A DNA stretch of 7,695 nt from Shewanellaceae bacterium (GCA_016779685.1 JADHND010000073.1:1-7695), one strand, 5' to 3'. Positions 1-7,397 are shown, counted from the stretch's first letter. Program-made: numbers and translations. The notes: generated from the sequence alone by a model not told the origin.

Positions 1-833
1 ATAGCTCTAAGGGTTTTAACGATGGAGAATTTCTCGATGGCTTCATGTACTTTTTTGCGTCTGCGAACCCCAGCAGTATCGATTAGTGTATACGCTTGTC
101 CATCTCGTTCCATGGGGATATAGATACTGTCTCTGGTTGTGCCAGGCATGTCATAGACGACGACTCGTTCTTCCCCAAGTATACGATTAGTGAGCGTTGA
201 TTTGCCGACATTGGGACGGCCAACGATGGCAAGCTTGATGGGGAGTGTCTGTAAATAGGCTAAATAAGCCGCAGATGTATGATCGCTATCATCGCCTGTC
301 AGCTGTTGTTCTGGGCTGTCTTCCGGTAACGATATTGCTGGTTCGGCTTCAAAAAAAGCTTGGTGCTCTAATAAAGAACGTACACCGCGGCCATGGGATG
401 CGGCAATGGGATAAATTTCGCCTAATGCCAAGGCATAAAATTCGTTACAGGCTATGTTGGCATCAATGCCATCACATTTGTTGGCCACAATAAAGACAGG
501 CTTTTCAGTTGTTCGTAAATATTGCGCAATCGCTTCGTCTGCTGCGTTGACACCGGCTCTGGCGTCGACTAAAAACCAGATAGCATCGGCTTCGTCAATG
601 GCTGCCAAGGACTGTTCTGCCATTTTTTGAAAGATACCAGACTCATCGCCGTCAAGCCCGCCCGTATCAATAACGATAAAATTAAAATTTTCAAATGTGG
701 CTTGACCGTATTTTCTATCTCTAGTCAAGCCTGCAAAATCTGCAACCAAGGCGTCTTTTGTCTTTGTTAGACGATTAAATAGAGTTGATTTTCCAACATT
801 AGGTCGTCCAACTAAAGCTACTACAGGGATCAT
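1..833 (-). CDS. der: Ribosome-assembly GTPase Der (EngA), N-terminal part
   Basis: Der is a tandem-GTPase protein that binds the 50S subunit and is needed for its maturation in the cytoplasm. The visible 277 residues hold the whole first G domain: P-loop GRPNVGKS at 9-16, G2 Thr in GLTRD near 37, G3 DTGG at 56-59, G4 NKCD at 118-121 and a G5-like ASHGRG near 145. An acidic linker (about 162-185) follows. The second G domain then starts with another GRPNVGKS at 205-212, PGTTRD at 230-235 and DTAG at 252-255. Two P-loops in one chain are diagnostic of Der. The family is about 490 residues, so roughly 210 residues lie beyond the left edge (rest of G domain 2 and the KH-like domain). The ATG at 833-831 has an AAAAGG ribosome binding site 7 bases upstream. 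It is the last gene seen of the run, 43 bases after bamB. Confidence 0.97.
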   Translation of the reverse strand, partial: MIPVVALVGRPNVGKSTLFNRLTKTKDALVADFAGLTRDRKYGQATFENFNFIVIDTGGLDGDESGIFQKMAEQSLAAIDEADAIWFLVDARAGVNAADEAIAQYLRTTEKPVFIVANKCDGIDANIACNEFYALALGEIYPIAASHGRGVRSLLEHQAFFEAEPAISLPEDSPEQQLTGDDSDHTSAAYLAYLQTLPIKLAIVGRPNVGKSTLTNRILGEERVVVYDMPGTTRDSIYIPMERDGQAYTLIDTAGVRRRKKVHEAIEKFSIVKTLRA

Positions 834-876
834 GAATAAGCCTTTTGTGTTTAAATGATGTTTGTCTTAGTTAAAG

Positions 877-2064
877 TCATGACGCTTTTTCTTCAATAGT
901 AAGACGATAAAGCGTGTTGTTTTGACTTTGAAGTAAGATGTCGTTGTCAATGCGTATGGGTTCACCAACTAGGGCAGTATCAGACGGGTGAGCTCGCCCA
1001 ACAATGATACCTGTGCTGATGTCAATGAAATGGACATATCCTTCATAATCGCCCACGATTAGAAGGTTTTCATACAGCAAAGGTGTGGTTAGTTGCCGTC
1101 TTTTGAGTGCTTGATTTCGCCATATTTCATGACCATTCTCACGATCGATACCGATGACATTGTCATATTCATCGGTGATAAAAAGTGTATTATGATGGTG
1201 GGTGAAATTATGGTAACCAGAATATTTTTGCTGCCAGATGATCTGATTTTTTTGAAAATCGAGTGCGGTCAGATGACCTTGGTAACCGAGAGTGTAGAGG
1301 GTGTTGTCTACGATAATCGGCTGTGAGTCGATGTCAATAATACGGTCTAAGTCGTTGCTACCATTGGGTAGTTGTAATTGTTTGCTCAAGTAAGGTAACC
1401 CAGTTTTGAGACTCAGAATGACAATTTTACCATCAGCAGTTCCTACAAATACGGCTCCAAATTCGCTGGCAGGGGTGCTGGTGCCTCGAAGGGATAAAGG
1501 CATCAATCTGGACTGATATTGCCATAAAGGTTGACCCGTGATGGCATCAATCGCATGAATCGTGCCGTTGCCTGCGTGGACAATGAGATAATGAGAGATC
1601 AACAAAGGTGGCGATAAGAGTTCGCCGTTGAGGTGTATGCGCCAATTTTGGGCACCTGTTTGCTCGTCAAGGGCGTACAATGCGCCAGATTCACTGCCTA
1701 GATAAACTTGATTTAAGCCAACAGTGAGACCGCTGGAAAAACGCATGTTGTCGGCATCATGCCCCGTATCGGTTAATTGAGCTTGCCATAGCTTATTATT
1801 GGTGGTGGCATCAAAGGCAAAAACACCTTGGTTTCTTTCAGCTATAAAATATTTTTGATAACCTTGTGCCGGAACTAATGTCTGAGTATTTTCAGCATCA
1901 GTTGTATGGATCTGATGGGTGAATTTAACCGAGGTTTTAACCTGAAAAGCAGTCAGGGGTTGAAGTGGCGTTGGCTGCTCATCGATCAATTTTTTATTTG
2001 ATGCGCAACCAGTTAAACCGATAAGGTATAGCAGTGCAGCCACTTTTAAGATGTTCATTCTCAC
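877..2064 (-). CDS. bamB: Outer-membrane assembly lipoprotein BamB (YfgL)
   Basis: BamB is the beta-propeller lipoprotein of the BAM complex. It binds BamA on the periplasmic face of the outer membrane and helps insert beta-barrel proteins. The N-terminus is a lipoprotein signal: hydrophobic residues 7-17 and lipobox LTGC with the lipidated Cys at 20. The next residue is Ala, not Asp, which fits outer-membrane sorting. The rest is a series of PQQ-like propeller repeats of the form G-x-hydrophobic-x-A-h-D-x-x-T-G-x-x-h-W, clear near residues 80-93, 128-141, 167-181, 263-277, 302-315 and 342-352. The LSLRG segment at 190-194 and the DxDRxxDID stretch at 238-246 match regions that contact BamA in Escherichia coli. 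At 395 residues it is close to the E. coli protein (392). I chose the GTG at 2064: AGGAAT lies 7-8 bases upstream, whereas the ATG two codons later is too far from it. Confidence 0.96.
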   Translation of the reverse strand: MRMNILKVAALLYLIGLTGCASNKKLIDEQPTPLQPLTAFQVKTSVKFTHQIHTTDAENTQTLVPAQGYQKYFIAERNQGVFAFDATTNNKLWQAQLTDTGHDADNMRFSSGLTVGLNQVYLGSESGALYALDEQTGAQNWRIHLNGELLSPPLLISHYLIVHAGNGTIHAIDAITGQPLWQYQSRLMPLSLRGTSTPASEFGAVFVGTADGKIVILSLKTGLPYLSKQLQLPNGSNDLDRIIDIDSQPIIVDNTLYTLGYQGHLTALDFQKNQIIWQQKYSGYHNFTHHHNTLFITDEYDNVIGIDRENGHEIWRNQALKRRQLTTPLLYENLLIVGDYEGYVHFIDISTGIIVGRAHPSDTALVGEPIRIDNDILLQSQNNTLYRLTIEEKAS

Positions 2065-2071
2065 AAGCAGG

Positions 2072-2077
2072 ATTCCT
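2072..2077 (-). promoter_or_regulatory. Ribosome binding site deciding the bamB GTG start
   Basis: The minus strand reads AGGAAT here, preceded by AA. It ends 7 bases before the GTG at 2064 and 13 bases before the in-frame ATG at 2058. Spacing therefore favours the GTG. The site sits immediately after the yfgM stop codon (2080-2078), so ribosomes finishing yfgM would be next to the bamB start. Confidence 0.6.
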
Positions 2078-2689
2078 TTAAGAAGACAAATCGTTTATTT
2101 TCATGGTCAAGATATCCTCACTCTGAGGTAAGGCTTGCTCTGCGAGTTTGTAAGCTTCTCGTGCTTCTGCGTTCAGGCCTTGCATCAAATAAAGATCGCC
2201 TAACAGCTCTTGTTTGTTGGGTTTAAAAGCAGCGCTGGTAATTGAATTTAACGTTTTCTGAGCAGTGTCATACTGCTTTTGCTGTATTTGTACCCGAGCA
2301 AGCCGCAAACTGGCAATTTCAGTTATGCCCAACAGATTTCTGTCGATAACGCGTTTTAACATCTGCTCAGCCTGAACTAAGTTATTCTGCTTCGTATAAA
2401 TATTGGCAGACATCAAATAGAGTAATGATTGATAGCCTTTGTGGTCATGTTCTGTTTCAAATTGCATGAGTGCCTTAAAAAATTGCTCGGGGTCGTCCTG
2501 AACAGCGATAACTTTTTCGTATGCGTCAGCAATGTTTTCTTGTTGAAGGGTATGTTCTTGTTGGTAGTATTGCCAGCCTATAATCAAAGCAATCGAGAGT
2601 ACGACACTGGCGATTAGGGTCGTCCCATATTGCTGCCAGTAGCTTTTTAACATTTCAACTTGTTGATCTTCTGTATTGTGTAAGTCCAC
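2078..2689 (-). CDS. yfgM: YfgM-type inner-membrane TPR protein, Sec-translocon partner
   Basis: YfgM in E. coli (206 residues) is a single-pass inner-membrane protein with a periplasmic TPR domain. It associates with SecYEG and the chaperone PpiD and helps hand over exported proteins. This 203-residue product has the same plan: a short cytoplasmic N-terminus with the typical TEDQQVE-hLK-x-WW-like segment (6-20), one membrane helix at about 23-42, and a periplasmic helical part. TPR-like helix pairs are visible at about 87-116, 125-150 and 157-187, with small-residue/Leu/Ala patterns such as SANIYTKQNNLVQAE. The start is GTG at 2689, with GAGG at 2703-2700 inside the end of hisS. The gap to hisS is only 4 bases, so translation is probably coupled. 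Its position between hisS and bamB is the conserved one and supports the name. The family (DUF2133/TPR_21) is not in doubt; the molecular role is taken from E. coli. Confidence 0.93.
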   Translation of the reverse strand: MDLHNTEDQQVEMLKSYWQQYGTTLIASVVLSIALIIGWQYYQQEHTLQQENIADAYEKVIAVQDDPEQFFKALMQFETEHDHKGYQSLLYLMSANIYTKQNNLVQAEQMLKRVIDRNLLGITEIASLRLARVQIQQKQYDTAQKTLNSITSAAFKPNKQELLGDLYLMQGLNAEAREAYKLAEQALPQSEDILTMKINDLSS

Positions 2690-2693
2690 TTTA

Positions 2694-3989
2694 TTATGAC
2701 CTCATGTGTTGTTGGGTTAAAAGTTGATTTTGACGTAAGAAGTCAATTAGATCGGCTTGCGCTACGGTTTCTTGCTCCCCTGTGGTGCGGAGATTTTTGA
2801 TGATGACTGTTTGTTCATTGATCTCTTGTTCGCCGACAATCAAAGCGATAGGGGCATGACTCTTGTCCGCGCGTTTCATTTGCTTTTTTAAAGCCCCCCC
2901 GCCAGCATGCCGGATGACACTCAGGTGAGGTAAAGCTGTTCGAATTGACTCAACCAAAGGAAGGGTAGCGGCTTGCGCCTGCTCGCCTAGCGATATCACA
3001 AATAGATCCAGAGTGGACTCAGGTATCGATTTTAATGCTTGGTGAAGCAGGACTAAGCGCTCTAATCCGGCAGCAAAACCGATTGCTGGTGTAGCGCGCC
3101 CACCCATGGTTTCAACCAATGTATCGTACCGACCGCCACCTAGAATCGTGCCTTGTGCGCCCAGGGCATCTGTTTTCCACTCGAAGACAGTGTGATTGTA
3201 GTAATCAATACCTCGTACAAGGTTAGGATTGACGGTGTATTCAATATTGGCGCTATGAAGCAGTGCGCATAATTTCTCGAAGGATTGAATACTGTCTGGC
3301 TGGAGGTAATCAATTAATTTAGGCGCATCTTGCAGTCGCGTTTGGGTTTCTGGAATTTTGCTGTCAAGTATTCTAAGTGGATTTGTATAAAGACGTCTTT
3401 GGCTGTCTGCATCGAGTTCGCTTTTGAGAGGCTCTAGGTACGCAATCAGTGCTTTTTTGAACGCACTGCGCTCTGGTTGAGAACCAATGTTATTGATTTC
3501 TAAGTAAACATGTTCTTTGATACCCATGCACTCCCAGAGTCGAGCCGACATTAAGATAAGCTCCGCCTCCATTTCAACGTCGGCTATGCCAAACACTTCT
3601 ACACCAAATTGTGTGAATTGACGAGAGCGTCCTTTCTGAGGCCTTTCGTGTCGAAACATAGGTCCCATATACCAAAAACGTTGCTCTTGGTTATAGAGTA
3701 GACTATGTTGATTACCGGAACGAACGATACTTGCGGTTCCTTCTGGACGTAAGGACAACGAATCCCCATTGCGGTCATCAAAGGTATACATTTCTTTTTC
3801 TACGATATCGGTGACTTCACCGATAGAACGCTGAAACAAAGATGTGCTTTCAACAATAGGCGTTCTAATTTCTTGATAGCCATAGCTGTTGGTAACTTGA
3901 CGAATATATCGCTCAATTTCGTGCCAATTGTTGATGTCAGTGGGTAGAATATCATTCATACCCCGGATAGATTGTATCTGTTTAGTCAC
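2694..3989 (-). CDS. hisS: Histidyl-tRNA synthetase
   Basis: HisRS is a class II aminoacyl-tRNA synthetase that charges tRNA-His in the cytoplasm, normally as a homodimer. The 431 residues fit the bacterial family (E. coli 424). Visible elements are the N-terminal IRGMNDILP (8-16), the LRPEGT ATP/histidine segment (80-85), motif 2 with FRHERPQKGRSRQF (112-125), the histidine-specific HisA motif LVRGIDYY (257-264) carrying Arg259, the GTILGGGRYD loop (280-289) and motif 3 GFAAGLERL (304-312). The C-terminal anticodon-binding domain runs from about 325 to 420 and includes the HAGGGALKKQ segment. The start is GTG at 3989, with only a weak GAG 8 bases upstream. It is preferred because family members begin a few residues before the IRGMND segment; the ATG at codon 11 would remove it. 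The gene is 31 bases after ispG. Confidence 0.98.
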   Translation of the reverse strand: MTKQIQSIRGMNDILPTDINNWHEIERYIRQVTNSYGYQEIRTPIVESTSLFQRSIGEVTDIVEKEMYTFDDRNGDSLSLRPEGTASIVRSGNQHSLLYNQEQRFWYMGPMFRHERPQKGRSRQFTQFGVEVFGIADVEMEAELILMSARLWECMGIKEHVYLEINNIGSQPERSAFKKALIAYLEPLKSELDADSQRRLYTNPLRILDSKIPETQTRLQDAPKLIDYLQPDSIQSFEKLCALLHSANIEYTVNPNLVRGIDYYNHTVFEWKTDALGAQGTILGGGRYDTLVETMGGRATPAIGFAAGLERLVLLHQALKSIPESTLDLFVISLGEQAQAATLPLVESIRTALPHLSVIRHAGGGALKKQMKRADKSHAPIALIVGEQEINEQTVIIKNLRTTGEQETVAQADLIDFLRQNQLLTQQHMRS

Positions 3990-4020
3990 TGTTTATTCTC
4001 GTCTGCTATTTGCCAAAACA

Positions 4021-5130
4021 TCATAATGATTTGATGGCAATACGTTGTTCGATTTGCTTAGCTTGTTTGCGGATGGTTGTTTCAAATTCATCCAATAAAT
4101 TTTTGTTATCTAAGCGATTGTTTTGGCGTTGCCCGTCGATGTAGAGAGCACTTTTTTTATGGCTCCCAGCCAGTCCAACATCAGACTGAAGCGCTTCACC
4201 TGGACCATTCACCACACAGCCAATGACTGATACGTCCATGGGCGTTTGAATATCTTCTAAGCGTTCTTCAAGGGCATTCATGGTTTGAATCACATCAAAT
4301 TCTTGTCGTGAACAAGAAGGGCAGGCAATGAAGTTGATGCCACGGCTACGTATTTTAAGGGATTTTAGAATATCAAAAGCAACTTTTACTTCTTCAACAG
4401 GATCCGCTGCGAGAGACACGCGAATGGTATCACCAATGCCTTCTTGTAATAAAATACCCAGTCCAATAGCAGATTTAATGGAACCTGCTCGTAAGCCGCC
4501 AGCTTCTGTAATGCCTAAATGTAAGGGTTGATCTATTTGATTGGACAGCATCCGGTAAGCATCCACAGCTAAAAAGATATCCGATGCTTTGACACTCACT
4601 TTAAATTGATCAAATTGTAATGTTTGGAGGATGTCAACATGGCGCATAGCCGACTCAACCAGTGCCGCAGGCGTTGGTTGGCCATATTTATCGACTAAAT
4701 CTTTTTCTAAAGATCCTCCGTTAACGCCAATTCGAATGGGAATATTTTTATCTTTAGCACAATCTACAACCGATTGGATACGCCCCTGGTGCCCAATGTT
4801 ACCGGGATTAATACGCAAGCAGTCGGCACCAGATTCAGCGACTTTGATGGCAATGCGATAATCAAAATGAACATCTGCAACTAAAGGAACAGCTACTTGT
4901 TGCTTAATATATTGAAAGGCGGCGGCTGCATCCATTGTCGGCACAGAGATACGGACAATATCGGCTCCTGCTTGCTCCAGTCTTTTTATTTGTGCAACTG
5001 TGGCTTGTACATCGGTTGTACGTGTATTGGTCATCGACTGTACAGCAATAGGTGAATCACCACCCACGGCTATTGAACCTATGTGTATTTTTTTAGTAGG
5101 GCGCCGAGCAATGGAGTTCTCTTTATACAT
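4021..5130 (-). CDS. ispG: 4-hydroxy-3-methylbut-2-enyl diphosphate synthase (flavodoxin)
   Basis: IspG (GcpE) carries out the penultimate step of the MEP isoprenoid pathway. It reduces 2-C-methyl-D-erythritol 2,4-cyclodiphosphate to HMBPP with a [4Fe-4S] cluster and electrons from flavodoxin or ferredoxin. The 369 residues split into a TIM barrel (about 10-250), with family segments such as VQSMTNTRTTD (30-40), ADVHFDYR (85-92), LRINPGN (105-111) and ITEAGG (207-212), and a C-terminal ferredoxin/nitrite-reductase-like cluster domain. Cluster ligands Cys270 and Cys273 (ACPSCSRQEFD), Cys305 (GCVVNGPGE) and Glu312 fall at the same numbers as in the 372-residue E. coli enzyme. This is the short bacterial form without a large insert domain. 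The ATG at 5130 is the only sensible start, but no good Shine-Dalgarno sequence precedes it. The gene begins 23 bases after the rodZ stop, so coupling to rodZ translation is possible. Confidence 0.98.
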   Translation of the reverse strand: MYKENSIARRPTKKIHIGSIAVGGDSPIAVQSMTNTRTTDVQATVAQIKRLEQAGADIVRISVPTMDAAAAFQYIKQQVAVPLVADVHFDYRIAIKVAESGADCLRINPGNIGHQGRIQSVVDCAKDKNIPIRIGVNGGSLEKDLVDKYGQPTPAALVESAMRHVDILQTLQFDQFKVSVKASDIFLAVDAYRMLSNQIDQPLHLGITEAGGLRAGSIKSAIGLGILLQEGIGDTIRVSLAADPVEEVKVAFDILKSLKIRSRGINFIACPSCSRQEFDVIQTMNALEERLEDIQTPMDVSVIGCVVNGPGEALQSDVGLAGSHKKSALYIDGQRQNNRLDNKNLLDEFETTIRKQAKQIEQRIAIKSL

Positions 5131-5153
5131 AAATTAAAACTTAATGATGCTAT

Positions 5154-6038
5154 TTATCGTGTCAATGGAATTGAAAAGCGAGCAACTTGGCCCTGCTGAA
5201 AACTTGTCATATCAACTGGTATGCCCTGGTACTCTAATTGTACCGATTCCGGCGCCCCGATGACAACCGAAAAAGGGGCTTTTCCGTTAATATTTACTGC
5301 ATATCCACTTTTTTTTAAGCCATTGACAAGAAAGTTGCCATCGGCATCACGAATTTCCATCCAGCAATCGTTGCTGAGTTGCATGGATAATGATGTATTA
5401 GGTGATGCGACAGGTGGTTTAGGTGTTTCAGAAAAGGTCTCTAATTGGCTCACTTCGGCTGAAGCAATTTTCATTTGTTGTTCTTGTTCTAAGGCAATGG
5501 CTTGCTCGGCGACGATTTCTTCTATGGTTCTTTCTGAAAAATCGGGAGCTTGTTCTAACGATGTATCCTGAACCCACCATATAATTAACATCAGCAGTAA
5601 GCCAAAAGCAATGCCATATGAAACAAAAGTTAATTTTTGATCCCGATTTTCTCGAATGGTGCGACGAGAGAAACTTTGTAATTTGACCGCTGTCGTTGAG
5701 CCTTGTAGATCCAGCTGCTGAAGCAGTTCAGTGGGCGAGATTTTTACTTTAATGGCAAAGTTTTTTAAGTAACCTTTTAAGTAGGTAGGTGCCGAGATGT
5801 TATCGAAGTTATCATTCTCAATTTCATGAATGAGGGTGACACGTAAATTGAGAGCCTGTGCTATTTCAGCAACGGAAATATTTTGTTGAATACGAGCTGT
5901 TTTTAGCATTTTTCCAATGGACAATGGCGTCTCATCTACATGCTCCAGAATCAGGTCTGGAGCTGGCTTTAAGACAGTTTTTTTTGTGGTAGGCTGCTTG
6001 GTTTTAAGCTCATTTTCGGATGCAATTTTTTCTGACAT
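5154..6038 (-). CDS. rodZ: Cell-shape protein RodZ
   Basis: RodZ is a bitopic inner-membrane protein that binds MreB through its cytoplasmic domain and links it to the elongation machinery of peptidoglycan synthesis. The order of parts is a charged, Lys/Thr-rich N-terminal tail (1-35) and an Xre-like helix-turn-helix domain (about 38-108, with IGKMLKTAR, VAEIAQALNL and the TYLKGYLKNFA helix). A basic juxtamembrane stretch (125-135) and one membrane helix (about 137-156) follow. Next are a Glu/Gln- then Pro/Ser-rich periplasmic linker (160-215) and a C-terminal beta domain (DUF4115, about 218-292) with the typical DCWMEIRDADG, KAPFSVVIGAPESVQLEYQG and QVARFSI elements. At 294 residues it is shorter than E. 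coli RodZ (337), mostly in the tail and linker. The ATG at 6038 has GAG about 10 bases upstream and a nearer but too-close GGGA. Two A8 tracts occur in the coding strand. Confidence 0.95.
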   Translation of the reverse strand: MSEKIASENELKTKQPTTKKTVLKPAPDLILEHVDETPLSIGKMLKTARIQQNISVAEIAQALNLRVTLIHEIENDNFDNISAPTYLKGYLKNFAIKVKISPTELLQQLDLQGSTTAVKLQSFSRRTIRENRDQKLTFVSYGIAFGLLLMLIIWWVQDTSLEQAPDFSERTIEEIVAEQAIALEQEQQMKIASAEVSQLETFSETPKPPVASPNTSLSMQLSNDCWMEIRDADGNFLVNGLKKSGYAVNINGKAPFSVVIGAPESVQLEYQGIPVDMTSFQQGQVARFSIPLTR

Positions 6039-6174
6039 ATTCCCATTACTCTAGTGAATGTGATGTATTGATGGTGCCCTGTGTCCGGAGTTAACTTTTG
6101 TTTGGCTTAATGGCGTTGTTTATGCCAACGATGAACTCAATGCCAGTTTTGTTTCAGAGGAGCTCCGCCAATAG

Positions 6175-6180
6175 ATTATA
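6175..6180 (-). promoter_or_regulatory. Second possible -10 element upstream of rodZ
   Basis: The minus strand carries a perfect TATAAT here, 15 bases downstream of the TATATT of the first candidate. No convincing -35 hexamer lies 16-18 bases upstream (only TTATAT or CTTATA). It could be an alternative start point or simply part of the AT-rich leader. Transcription from it would begin near 6168. Confidence 0.25.
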
Positions 6181-6195
6181 AAAAGTCGCTCATTC

Positions 6196-6224
6196 AATAT
6201 AAGCTCTTTTTGGTTCATAAGCAA
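6196..6224 (-). promoter_or_regulatory. Putative sigma70 promoter for the rodZ-ispG-hisS-yfgM-bamB-der run
   Basis: On the minus strand a TTGCTT -35-like hexamer (6224-6219) is followed after exactly 17 bases by TATATT (6201-6196), which matches TATAAT at five of six positions. The -35 is weak (three of six). Transcription would begin near 6189, giving a leader of about 150 bases before the rodZ ATG. It sits downstream of the rlmN stop and upstream of rodZ, the expected place for the operon promoter. Assignment is by pattern only. Confidence 0.45.
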
Positions 6225-6263
6225 AATATTGACAATACGCTTGTATGCGTTTTTTATAGATCA

Positions 6264-7388
6264 TCATGCTTGATGATGGCTAGTAATAGTATGGGTTTTA
6301 AGCATTTGTCTTTTCAGCATGCGCTTAGTTCTATCTCGGACATCACCAACCAGTTGGCCACAGGCTGCATCGATATCATCGCCCCGTGTTTTCCTAACCG
6401 TGACCGTTAAATTATAACCCATTAAAACCTTGGAGAAACGATCTATTCTGGAGTTAGAAGAGCGCCCAAATGGTGAATTTGGGTAAGGATTAAACGGGAT
6501 TAAATTGATTTTGCAGGGCGTATCTGCGAGTGTTTTAGCCAAAGCGTGCGCCTGATCTGTGCTGTCATTGATGTGATCTAGCATGACGTATTCAACAGTC
6601 ACCCGAGAACGGTTGGCTTTGGATTTGCTAAGATAGCGTCTAACCGCTGCTAGGAAAGTTTCAATAGGATATTTTTTATTGATAGGCACCAAATCGTTAC
6701 GAAGGTCGTTATCGGGTGCATGTAAGCTGATAGCTAGAGCCACATCAATGGCATCACCTAGTTTGTCTAGTGCGGGCACTACACCTGAAGTTGATAGTGT
6801 GACTCGGCGCTTAGATAAACCATAACCTAGATCGTGAAGCATGATTTCCATGGCAGGAATCACATTGTTTAAATTGAGGAGAGGCTCACCCATTCCCATC
6901 ATCACGATATTTGATATAGGGCGTTGATTTGGATCGGCATTTTGTTTTAAAAATGTAGCGACCCGCCAGACTTGGCCAATAATTTCAGCGACTGAAAGGT
7001 TGCGATTAAAGCCTTGCTCTGCAGTCGAGCAAAAGCGGCATTCAAGTGCACACCCTACTTGAGATGAAATGCACAATGTCGCTCGGTCTGCTTCTGGAAT
7101 GTAAACGGTTTCGACTTCTTGATCCCCAAGCGTCATGGCAAATTTGATAGTACCATCAGTAGATTGCTGATACTGTGCAATCTGCGGTGCTTCGATATGG
7201 GCTAAGTCGGCTAACTTAAGGCGCAGAATACGATTTAAATTGGTCATATCTTCAAATTGATGGCAGCCTTCATGGTAGATCCACTTCATAACCTGATCCG
7301 CGCGAAAGGGCTTTTCTCCGATATCACTGAAAAATGTACGCATTTGCTTATAGCTAAGATTGAGAAGATTGACTTTTTGTGACATCAT
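6264..7388 (-). CDS. rlmN: Dual-specificity 23S rRNA/tRNA adenine-C2 methyltransferase RlmN
   Basis: RlmN is a radical-SAM enzyme that makes 2-methyladenosine at A2503 of 23S rRNA and A37 of some tRNAs, affecting decoding and peptidyl-transfer-centre function. The 374 residues (E. coli 384) contain the radical-SAM cluster motif CALECRFC with Cys113, Cys117 and Cys120. Cys343 in DIDAACGQL corresponds to the E. coli methyl-carrying Cys355, and Cys106 to the conserved Cys118; all are offset by 12 from E. coli. Other family segments are GMGEPLLN (165-172), VTLSTSG (196-202), SLHAPD (221-226), LIPFNPYP (296-303) and VRKTRGDDI (331-339). An N-terminal helical accessory domain precedes the barrel (about 10-95). 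The start is a doublet ATG-ATG; AGGAA 9 bases upstream favours the first, at 7388. It is transcribed towards rodZ but separated from it by 225 bases. Confidence 0.98.
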   Translation of the reverse strand: MMSQKVNLLNLSYKQMRTFFSDIGEKPFRADQVMKWIYHEGCHQFEDMTNLNRILRLKLADLAHIEAPQIAQYQQSTDGTIKFAMTLGDQEVETVYIPEADRATLCISSQVGCALECRFCSTAEQGFNRNLSVAEIIGQVWRVATFLKQNADPNQRPISNIVMMGMGEPLLNLNNVIPAMEIMLHDLGYGLSKRRVTLSTSGVVPALDKLGDAIDVALAISLHAPDNDLRNDLVPINKKYPIETFLAAVRRYLSKSKANRSRVTVEYVMLDHINDSTDQAHALAKTLADTPCKINLIPFNPYPNSPFGRSSNSRIDRFSKVLMGYNLTVTVRKTRGDDIDAACGQLVGDVRDRTKRMLKRQMLKTHTITSHHQA

Positions 7389-7397
7389 AAGAGGGGA

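Larger units (their letters stand above)
6039..6263 (-). other. Non-coding gap and probable leader between rlmN and rodZ
   Basis: These 225 bases hold no credible gene on either strand. In pseudomonads and many other gammaproteobacteria pilF sits here; in E. coli rodZ follows rlmN without pilF. The minus strand contains a sigma70-like promoter (6196-6224), a second TATAAT hexamer (6175-6180) and, within the inferred leader, an 8-base palindrome GGAGCTCC (6159-6166) and a short GTTG/CAAC inverted repeat near 6114-6131. I see no strong intrinsic terminator after rlmN, so read-through from rlmN into rodZ remains possible. Confidence 0.5.

Noticed and set aside
245..493. Plus-strand open frame of 82 codons
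   Set aside because: It lies opposite the der coding sequence, whose G-domain motifs are intact, and its peptide has no domain signature.
5221..5571. Plus-strand open frame of 116 codons
   Set aside because: It is antisense to rodZ, its Ser/Cys-rich peptide looks like a reverse-complement artefact, and rodZ is clearly the real gene.
6159..6166. GGAGCTCC palindrome in the rodZ leader as an operator
   Set aside because: Eight perfect bases (a common restriction-site type palindrome) without flanking symmetry are too little to call a binding site.
6120..6218. A 32-codon open frame on the minus strand between rlmN and rodZ
   Set aside because: It overlaps the best -35/-10 pair, has no Shine-Dalgarno sequence and its peptide resembles nothing I know, including PilF.
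6236..6258. Possible intrinsic terminator after rlmN (ACGC/GCGT inverted repeat next to a T run)
   Set aside because: The stem is only four base pairs with a six-base loop. The T run follows on the plus strand, while rlmN is transcribed on the minus strand, so it would not terminate rlmN.
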